DNA of 64,000 nt. It comes from CAYNZV01 sp965217095. GTDB taxonomy: Bacteria > Latescibacterota > UBA2968 > UBA8231. Every line of letters starts with the position of its first letter. Position 1 is the first letter of the stretch. This document shows positions 57,712 through 64,000 of the stretch, one piece after another. A model generated the notes under the pieces. That model saw only the letters and a list, made by a program, of their open reading frames with translations. It did not search any database and was not told where the DNA came from. The translations under genes and the position numbers were made by a program. The stretch is from the NCBI GenBank assembly GCA_965217095.1, contig OZ244235.1, positions 1,240,001-1,304,000 of the forward strand, written 5' to 3'.

Positions 57712-59001
57712 ATGAACAGACGACGATTCCTCGAGGGAGCAGGGGCTGTCACCGCCTCTATGTTCGGCGCCTCCCTAACGAACCCCTCGCAAGCCGAATC
57801 ACCATCGACTGCTCCGCGCCCGGACTCTTCCAACGAAACCGAGTTCTGGAAGCAGATACGCTCCGAGTTCCCTCTTGGAGATCACCGGATCTACTTGAAT
57901 ACCGGAGGGCTGGGAGCTTCACCGCAGGTTGCCATCGACGCAGTCAAGGACGAGATGGACAAACTGGAACACATTGGGGAGACCGGCCGCTCTGAGCACC
58001 TGTGGTTATCCATAAAATCCACCGCCGGCTCCCTGCTGGGATGCCCAGCCCGGAACATCGCCTACACCCGCAACGCGACCGAGGGCATCAACATTGTCTG
58101 TAACGGATTGCCTCTTGCGGCCGGCGATGAGGTTATTACCAGCTCGCACGAGCATGTGGCCAATACCGTGACCTGGTTGGCGCGGCAACGATTCGACGGG
58201 ATTCGCCTGCGCGTATTTGAGCCATCCTTGCGGTCGGCACAGGAAAACCTGGACCGGATCGAACAGCTCATCACACCGAGAACGCGCGTGGTCAGTCTAC
58301 CGCACGTTACAACCGCAACCGGGCAGGTGCTGCCGGTCGAAGAGATCGGGACGTTGGCCAGCCATCATGGCCTGTGGTATTTCCTCGACGGTGCTCAGGC
58401 GCCGGGCATGATGCAGGTCGACGTAGGCCGGATAGGATGTCACGCGTATGCAACCAGTGGCCACAAGTGGCTTCTTGGTCCGAAAGGGACCGGACTGGTC
58501 TACGTGCACGACGAGGCCCTGGAGACGATTCGGCCACGATGGGTAGGTGCCCACTCGGCCGGTGGCCGGCCGGACATGATACATACCGGTGACTTCCTTT
58601 TCGCCGAGGGCGCCCAGCGCTACGAATTCGGGACGGTGAGCGTCCCCCTGTTCGTGGGTCTTGGCGCTTCCATGCGGTTTCTCGCCGATATCGGCATAGG
58701 TCGCATATGGGAGCGAAACCGACACATGGCCAGCACCCTAATGGCAGGCCTGGAAGCCGCCGGGGCCGAGGTGCTATCGCCTTCCGACCCCGCGGAACAT
58801 AGCGCGATGATTACCTTCAGGTCTGATCGAATCCCGTCGGAAGAGCTGCAATCGGTGCTCGGCGGCCGCTACAGGCTACGCACACGCAAGATCTACGAAG
58901 GGGGCTTGGATGCGGTGCGTGTCTCTCTACACCTGTACAACTCCCTTGAAGAGGTGGAAGTTGTGAGGTCGGCTGTGCGTGAGGTGTTGGAACGGAGCTA
59001 G
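57712..59001 (+). CDS. Tat-exported class V aminotransferase (cysteine desulfurase/isopenicillin-N epimerase-like)
   Basis: A 429-residue PLP enzyme with a twin-arginine signal at its start (MNRRRFLEGAGAVTASMFGA), cleaved near residue 33. The PLP fold follows: HRIYLNTGGLGASPQVAIDA, RNIAYTRNATEGINIVCNG, FLDGAQAPGMMQVDV (Asp for the pyridine ring) and the Schiff-base Lys in ATSGHKWLLGPKGTGLVYV near residue 260. Export of a PLP enzyme is unusual but recurs in this family. It is divergent from the MFS gene. ATG 57712 starts exactly at the Tat signal; the longer frame from 57631 is not needed. Confidence 0.9.
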   Translation: MNRRRFLEGAGAVTASMFGASLTNPSQAESPSTAPRPDSSNETEFWKQIRSEFPLGDHRIYLNTGGLGASPQVAIDAVKDEMDKLEHIGETGRSEHLWLSIKSTAGSLLGCPARNIAYTRNATEGINIVCNGLPLAAGDEVITSSHEHVANTVTWLARQRFDGIRLRVFEPSLRSAQENLDRIEQLITPRTRVVSLPHVTTATGQVLPVEEIGTLASHHGLWYFLDGAQAPGMMQVDVGRIGCHAYATSGHKWLLGPKGTGLVYVHDEALETIRPRWVGAHSAGGRPDMIHTGDFLFAEGAQRYEFGTVSVPLFVGLGASMRFLADIGIGRIWERNRHMASTLMAGLEAAGAEVLSPSDPAEHSAMITFRSDRIPSEELQSVLGGRYRLRTRKIYEGGLDAVRVSLHLYNSLEEVEVVRSAVREVLERS

Positions 59002-59027
59002 CCCCGCGAGAATAGCAGATCGGGGCT
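59000..59027. terminator. Possible bidirectional terminator hairpin
   Basis: AGCCCCG/CGGGGCT stem with a 14-base loop between the convergent aminotransferase and porin genes; no long T run. Confidence 0.4.
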
Positions 59028-59035
59028 GTGGCGTT

Positions 59036-60103
59036 TCAGAATTCGAACTGCAGCGAGATTCGGTGCACGTTGTCCAGGATGCCGAACTCGGTGAAGGCGT
59101 AGTCCACAACGGCGTCGTACCCGCCGTAGGGCAGCAGCACTCCGAGCCCCAGCGTGAAACCTTCTTCGGTCCTTGGAGCCGAGAATCTGGATCCAGTGAC
59201 CTCGTCCAATTTCTTGTCCGTCTCGCTCGAGTAGTTAAACTTGTACCCCCCTCGCAATTTCAGGAAGTCCCGGTACTCAGCTTCTGCCGCGGCGAACAGG
59301 AGTTGCTCGCTGTCCTGGGGTTTGGTCGCGTCAGCCAAAAGAGTGACCTTCAAGCCCTGATCACGGTCAACCAGATCCACCGCTGACCCGATGCTGAACA
59401 GCAATGGCAAGGGGGCAGCCACCTTGAAGAATTTCAAATCGTCGCCAAGGTTGTTGATGCGGGCGCCGATCCTCGCGCCCCGATAACCGACCCGGTATAT
59501 GGCGCCGAAATCAACGGCCGCCGCCGTCGCGCTCACCTCATCGATGTTCTGGTTGATCACCTTGGCGGTAGCTCCGAGGGTTAGCCTGTCGCTGAACTCC
59601 CGCGCCCACGAAACCTGGAATGCCAGGTCTTGATAGGCGTAGTCCCCCGATCGCGAGTCGCGAAATCCGGTATACGTTGCGTCGAGCACCGGGGGCACCA
59701 CGTCGCGATCTGCTCCATCGGTATTGTCGACCCCCGCCAGACCCAATCCTACCAGCCCGACCCCCAGGGTGCCCACATCCCCGAAATCGTGGGTCGTAGC
59801 CGCGGCGAAATGATTCAGATCCGCGATCCACCGATTGTAGGAAAACGCCACCTGCGATCTACCCCCGTCAAGGGCGATGCCCGCAGGGTTCCAGAACATC
59901 TGATTCGCGTCGCGGGGAACGGTGGTGTAGGCCGAACCCAGGGCGACGGCCCGGGCGCCGACACCGATCTTCAGAAAGGCGGCTCCCGTCAGCCCCGACT
60001 TGCGAATCGATGCCGCTCCTGGAACTGCTCCCAGAAGCACCAGGGTTCCGACGAAAACGAACACCCGCGTTGCTCCCTGAAATTTGCCTGAGAAAATCAT
60101 CAT
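59036..60103 (-). CDS. PorV/PorQ-like outer-membrane beta-barrel protein
   Basis: A 355-residue protein with a signal peptide (VFVGTLVLLGAVPGAASI) followed by the characteristic FLKIGVGARAVALGSAYT-T and NQMFWNPAGIALDG stretches of the PorV/UPF0164 family, which form FadL-like barrels. In bacteria with type IX secretion PorV shuttles sorted proteins to the surface. The C-terminus VHRISLQFEF ends in Phe, as outer-membrane barrels do. It lies 8 bases downstream of a secreted protein with a sorting-type C-terminus, fitting a secretion-related role, although no core type IX genes are in the window. Confidence 0.85.
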   Translation of the reverse strand: MMIFSGKFQGATRVFVFVGTLVLLGAVPGAASIRKSGLTGAAFLKIGVGARAVALGSAYTTVPRDANQMFWNPAGIALDGGRSQVAFSYNRWIADLNHFAAATTHDFGDVGTLGVGLVGLGLAGVDNTDGADRDVVPPVLDATYTGFRDSRSGDYAYQDLAFQVSWAREFSDRLTLGATAKVINQNIDEVSATAAAVDFGAIYRVGYRGARIGARINNLGDDLKFFKVAAPLPLLFSIGSAVDLVDRDQGLKVTLLADATKPQDSEQLLFAAAEAEYRDFLKLRGGYKFNYSSETDKKLDEVTGSRFSAPRTEEGFTLGLGVLLPYGGYDAVVDYAFTEFGILDNVHRISLQFEF

Positions 60104-60111
60104 ATAGATAG

Positions 60112-62634
60112 CTAACGCAGAATGGCGAAATGCCCGGTTTGCTGGCCTCCGGGGTATTCGGCTACGAAAATGTAGAGGCCGCTGGTGACTTCGATGCCGT
60201 CCTTGGAAAACATGTCCCAGAACAGGGTCCCGTTCGCTAGGTTGGTGCTCTCGAACTCAAGAACGTCCACCACCTGACCGGAGACGTCGAGGATCGTTAT
60301 TCGGGTGCCGGTGGTCAGGTTGATAAACTGAATCTTGTGTTCCGTGCGCACGTCGTGCAACGCCTGTTGCTTGTATGGATTCGGCAACACTTGAATCTTG
60401 ACCTGACCCGATCTCAGGGCTTTTGGATCGGACAACTCTGAATTGATGAGCAGCGGGGCCCCGATATCCTTGAGCCGTTGACCGTCGAACGGGTTCGGGT
60501 AAAATGGATTCCCCGTCGTCCACCAGTAGGTCCCCTCCCACAACCCGGTGCGACCGTTCCAGTTGTGTCTGTGGGTTTCGAGGGAGTTGAAGGCTCGGCC
60601 CGCGAGCTCTCCCCGCTCGCTATCAAAGGCAGCGACGTAGTAGTAATAGGTGAATCCAAAGTTTATCAGCTCGCTGTCGTCGACAAATTTGTAGCGGTAA
60701 CGAGCGACGTCGTCCTCATCGTTGATGTAGGTGCTCAATTCGCTAGCGGGAATCAGCTTGACCAGACTGTAAGGACCCCAGGCCTCGGCCGTCTGCTCTT
60801 GATAGGCATCAGAGCTGATGTTCGGGTTGTTCGGAACGCCGAACGCCGCCAGCTGCTCGTCAGTGGGATCTTCTTCGGTTTGCTGATGGTATCGATCTAC
60901 CAATCTGACGCCCAACTTGCGGGAATCGAATGTGAAGGCGCTGGAGGGTGACGACCGGTAGATCTTGTACCCCGCAAAGTCCGCCGCCTGCTCCGCGCGA
61001 TCATCCCATTTTATCTTGGCGCGACTGGTGCGATCTGCCGCCACTTCCGGAACCGCGATCATGTCGGGAGTGGGAGGCGGTTCGGGAACCTCCCAATCGC
61101 TCTCGTACGCCCACTGTGCGGCCCTGCGCGCCCGGCGCACCCCTTGGAGACGAAAGCCGCCGTATTCCACCAGCACCAGGTTCATCGTTTCCCCCACACG
61201 CAGGGAGAAGGGCCCGACCCCAACGTAGGTATCCCCGTTGAATCCATGGTCGATGGCGTAACCCTCATCCCAATCGCAGTCGGATCCGTCTGCTTCGGCG
61301 CAGGCATTGCCCTTCTCCCAGTTCTGGGTAAAGGTCCCGCGGTACTTCATGTCCCCGTCCGGACGGCTGCGCTCCGCTGCCGGTCGCACCGCGTCTACGA
61401 ACGACAGAGGATTGCCGGCTTCGATCCCGCCACTACCAGGATCGAACCAGTTGGGGTCCGGAGATAGATCCAGAGCCGCCCGGTCCCAAATATTTGACCC
61501 TGCATTTTCATAGAAAACCCCCATCGAAAGGGCGTGATCCTCCCAGGGGAAGTGATCATTGTTCCCGTACCCTTTGGTGGCGGAGGTAAACCATCCCCGC
61601 TGCGCCCCTGCGCCAACGGGGTGACTGTCGTAGATCGTCTGTTTGTCCGCCTGAACGGAACTACTGCCATCGACCGGCAGCCCTCCCTCTTTGGCGGCGA
61701 TCCACTGCGACCCGGTATAGATGTCGTAATAATAGCGGCGACCGCGATTCATGGTATTGCCGAGGAAACGCGCACCGTCCTGAGCCCAGGGTACCCCGTC
61801 CGGTCCGGAGCCAGCCTCGAGATTTCCAGGACTGGGCCCGGAAAACACCAACGGCACGTCCCACGGGATACCGTTCGCATCCGGCGTCGCGTCATATCCT
61901 GAGGTGGGTCCCGTAAACCAACCGGACGTACCGCGATCGCCCAGAATATCGTTCGCGATGCTGTTGATCGGTTCATTGCGGACCCCGAACACCAGCGCTT
62001 TTATCTCGTTGTCGGTGCGCTCAGGCTGACCATCCCCATCTACGTCGAGAACACCCGTATTGGTCAGCTCCAGCTCCAACGCGATGAAGTCGTTCATGTT
62101 GGCTTGATTGAGGGTCCACTGGCGGATCCTGTACTTGACGTCGATGCCCAAGTTGGTCGGCATGCGCCCTTCGTAGATCAGCTGATGCCGCTTATCGGAA
62201 TCGACCCAGTGGGTGGCTGGATCGGCCTCTGCCTCGCCGGTTACAGTGGGTCGATGGAACCCGTAGGCGTAATGTCCCGCGTTTGGACTGCTGGAGGTAG
62301 TGAAATGGTTGAAGTTCGGATCGGGATCGTACTCCACCATCACGATTTCCTGCTTCCAGGGAATGTGCAGATTCTCCCCACCTTGGTACATCTGCGTCGG
62401 CGTCGTCCACTCGCGATCTAGGTTGCCGACCCTGAACAGGTGATACAGGGCGTTCGGGTCGTCGACGTTTTCGTAGTAGGTCTTGCCGACGTTGCTTGGC
62501 AGAAAGGTTTCCCACAGATCGCCGGCCGCGAAAACCCCTCCGGGTTCGGCCGGCTGAGCCGAGGCGATGCCCCAGGTTAGCAGGAAAAGCACGGCCGTGC
62601 GCGCGAAAAGCGAAGTGGTCAGATTTGCATTCAC
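60112..62634 (-). CDS. Large secreted protein with FlgD-like C-terminal sorting domain
   Basis: An 840-residue exported protein, no enzyme family recognised. GTG 62634 is taken as start (a frame from 62673 overlaps the receptor gene). A signal peptide (FARTAVLFLLTWGIASAQ) is followed by a region with many Trp, Asn and Asp, including KQEIVMVEYDPDPNFNHFTT and WTLNQANMNDFIALELELTN, then a fibronectin-type-III-like segment (AKIKWDDRAEQAADFAGYKI-YRSS, near residues 560-700). The end, LPNPYKQQALHDVRTEHKIQ and SGLYIFVAEYPGG, is the FlgD-like sorting fold of FCB-group surface proteins. It is coupled with the TonB receptor and PorV genes. Confidence 0.8.
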   Translation of the reverse strand: MNANLTTSLFARTAVLFLLTWGIASAQPAEPGGVFAAGDLWETFLPSNVGKTYYENVDDPNALYHLFRVGNLDREWTTPTQMYQGGENLHIPWKQEIVMVEYDPDPNFNHFTTSSSPNAGHYAYGFHRPTVTGEAEADPATHWVDSDKRHQLIYEGRMPTNLGIDVKYRIRQWTLNQANMNDFIALELELTNTGVLDVDGDGQPERTDNEIKALVFGVRNEPINSIANDILGDRGTSGWFTGPTSGYDATPDANGIPWDVPLVFSGPSPGNLEAGSGPDGVPWAQDGARFLGNTMNRGRRYYYDIYTGSQWIAAKEGGLPVDGSSSVQADKQTIYDSHPVGAGAQRGWFTSATKGYGNNDHFPWEDHALSMGVFYENAGSNIWDRAALDLSPDPNWFDPGSGGIEAGNPLSFVDAVRPAAERSRPDGDMKYRGTFTQNWEKGNACAEADGSDCDWDEGYAIDHGFNGDTYVGVGPFSLRVGETMNLVLVEYGGFRLQGVRRARRAAQWAYESDWEVPEPPPTPDMIAVPEVAADRTSRAKIKWDDRAEQAADFAGYKIYRSSPSSAFTFDSRKLGVRLVDRYHQQTEEDPTDEQLAAFGVPNNPNISSDAYQEQTAEAWGPYSLVKLIPASELSTYINDEDDVARYRYKFVDDSELINFGFTYYYYVAAFDSERGELAGRAFNSLETHRHNWNGRTGLWEGTYWWTTGNPFYPNPFDGQRLKDIGAPLLINSELSDPKALRSGQVKIQVLPNPYKQQALHDVRTEHKIQFINLTTGTRITILDVSGQVVDVLEFESTNLANGTLFWDMFSKDGIEVTSGLYIFVAEYPGGQQTGHFAILR

Positions 62635-62642
62635 GACGACAC

Positions 62643-64000
62643 CTAATAGTCGACGGTGAATCCGAGACTCCACTGGCGGGGATCGCCGTAGATCGGCTGT
62701 CCCGAGTTTCCAGCGTACGGTCGATTCAGATCACCCGTCGGGTCCTGTCTATCTTCCCACAACACCTGGCTCTGGATGTTGTACCGGTCGTAGGCGATAA
62801 CATTCTTCCTGTCGAAGAGGTTGCGTACCTCAACGAAGCCGGATAACGCGTACCGTCCGACTTTGAATGGCCGGCTGGCGCGAGCCTCCGTTCTCAGGTT
62901 CCAGGGAGCGCGATCGCTCTCGCGGTTCCTCGCGTCGGTGCCTGTCGCCTCGAGCCGATAGAAAAATCCACTTTCTGCAGTCGAGATCAGTGCCAGGTCG
63001 GTGGACCAGGCCAGATTCGCCTTCAAGGTCACTGACAGTTGATGGGCTCGATCGTACCCGCCGCCCAGATTGTCGGAAGATCCCCCTCCACCCGTAACGT
63101 TCTGCTCGTAGCTGTTGAAGGTATCGCGGTCATCGAACGGAATATTCGCATCACCGTCCGCGACGGAAGAATAAGAGGTTTTGTCAGGAAATGGCGAAGC
63201 GGCTTCATCGCGAAAGGAGGTTTTGATATAGCTGAAGGCGTAGTTTACCCGGCCCGATACCGGGCCCGAGGGACGTTTCAAGGATATCTCGAATCCCCTG
63301 CTGTCGGCGTATCCGAAGCTGGTCACCAGATCGTAGCGCCCGAAGCCAGTGCCTGCCGCCGGACGGATGACGTAACCTATGTCACCGTAGTTCTCGATGT
63401 CGCGATAATAGGTTGTAGCGTCCAGCAGATAGTGTCGGCTGAAGCTGTACTGGACACCCATTTCGTATGCCGTCGATTTGGGTGGCGCCCGTTCCACGTC
63501 GCTGACCCTGGGCAACGACGGGTTGGTAAAGAAACCGTAGCCCTCGTAGAGCTGGGAGAACGGTGGCGGCGAATAGAATCTGCCCCACGAGTAGTAGATA
63601 GCGGCATTCTCGGAGATCGGGTGGGATATCCCCAGTCGCGGTTGCCAGAACCAGCGGGTGTCGACCGTTTTGCTGCGCACCTGCCGGCGGACGATCTGGC
63701 CGTTCTTCAGGGTCTCTTGCCGGGCAGGGCGGAAGAAATCGTCGAATTGTCGGGCATCGACGTCGAGACCATCGACCCTGATCCCGGCGTTGACGATCGC
63801 CCCTTTGTATTCGATGCGGTCTTGTAGATAGGCCGCGAACTCTCGCGGATTCCTCTCGTAGTCGGTCTGCGCGTAAGGGAAAACTGGATCGTAGGTAATG
63901 CGTACGGTGGTAAGCTGCTGAAATTGAGAAACCAGATGCTGACGCAGCAGGATACCGGTTTTCAATTGATGGTTGAAGTTGAGCTGACGAGTCAGATCCG
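62643..64000 (-). CDS. TonB-dependent receptor, C-terminal part
   Basis: The last 452 residues of an outer-membrane receptor that takes up large substrates using TonB energy. The frame is open to the window edge, so the plug domain lies outside. Repeating amphipathic beta strands dominate, for example YYSWGRFYSPPPFSQLYEGY, AYEMGVQYSFSRHYLLDATT and FVEVRNLFDRKNVIAYDRYN, the last of which is a very common TonB-receptor segment. The C-terminus WSLGFTVDY fits a barrel end. It leads the minus-strand group with the secreted protein and the PorV-like protein. Confidence 0.9.
   Translation of the reverse strand, partial: DLTRQLNFNHQLKTGILLRQHLVSQFQQLTTVRITYDPVFPYAQTDYERNPREFAAYLQDRIEYKGAIVNAGIRVDGLDVDARQFDDFFRPARQETLKNGQIVRRQVRSKTVDTRWFWQPRLGISHPISENAAIYYSWGRFYSPPPFSQLYEGYGFFTNPSLPRVSDVERAPPKSTAYEMGVQYSFSRHYLLDATTYYRDIENYGDIGYVIRPAAGTGFGRYDLVTSFGYADSRGFEISLKRPSGPVSGRVNYAFSYIKTSFRDEAASPFPDKTSYSSVADGDANIPFDDRDTFNSYEQNVTGGGGSSDNLGGGYDRAHQLSVTLKANLAWSTDLALISTAESGFFYRLEATGTDARNRESDRAPWNLRTEARASRPFKVGRYALSGFVEVRNLFDRKNVIAYDRYNIQSQVLWEDRQDPTGDLNRPYAGNSGQPIYGDPRQWSLGFTVDY

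Noticed and set aside
1..64000. CRISPR arrays and rRNA genes
   Set aside because: No regularly spaced repeats of CRISPR type and no rRNA-like sequence were seen.

Overview
The window reads as a chromosomal segment of an aerobic, respiring bacterium from the Fibrobacteres-Chlorobi-Bacteroidetes (FCB) side of the tree, possibly Latescibacterota-like. This rests on FlgD-like C-terminal sorting domains, a PorV-type outer-membrane protein, an alternative complex III with caa3 oxidase, and several phytanoyl-CoA dioxygenase, heparinase-like, beta-helix and Gfo/Idh/MocA genes of the kind common in such genomes. The assignment is inference; no rRNA is present.

Layout. 1-1261: end of a dicarboxylate/amino-acid symporter and a pentapeptide-repeat protein. 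1262-5061: a tRNA-Arg(CCT) gene cut in two by a 3.7 kb insertion. A 15-bp copy of the anticodon region lies at both junctions. The insert carries a dioxygenase, a glycosidase-like protein and a different, intact tRNA-Arg(CCT), but no integrase. 5072-18110: cold-shock gene, then one long + strand operon for alternative complex III (actABCDEF), a small membrane protein, SCO, and a caa3-type oxidase of the A2 class. 18305-24999 (- strand, convergent): a cytochrome bd-like oxidase subunit I with three c-type cytochromes and a cupredoxin-like protein. 25000-27763: decaying DNA with fragments of adenylate kinase, SCO and HIT genes plus small unknown genes.

27764-41430 is the most unusual block. It holds a radical SAM/SPASM protein, a double universal-stress protein, an Mrp-type ATPase and a zinc-ribbon protein, followed by a second heme-copper oxidase (A1 class) with its DUF420, heme O synthase and subunit genes. 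Five copies of the PCP_red domain, best known from the C-terminus of the dark protochlorophyllide reductase subunit BchB/ChlB, are spread over three of the first four proteins, with no photosynthesis gene nearby. I infer an uncharacterised tetrapyrrole (heme) handling or maturation system serving the oxidase. The heme O synthase gene ctaB has an in-frame TGA in place of a conserved Trp codon, and an IS1595-family element has inserted into its last codons.

41597-53184: mixed accessory genes (GroES-like protein, polyphosphate glucokinase, frameshifted TolC, second pentapeptide protein, ankyrin lipoprotein, FmdB zinc ribbon, frameshifted heparinase-like protein, beta-helix protein, second dioxygenase). 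53206-53278: tRNA-Lys. 53356-59001: alanine dehydrogenase, Gfo/Idh oxidoreductase, sugar isomerase/epimerase, MFS transporter and a Tat-exported class V aminotransferase. 59036-64000 (- strand): a TonB-dependent receptor (cut by the window edge), a large secreted protein and a PorV-like porin.

Functionally, the first 41 kb is a respiration island with three candidate terminal oxidases. The last 17 kb is a catabolic and surface-protein region.
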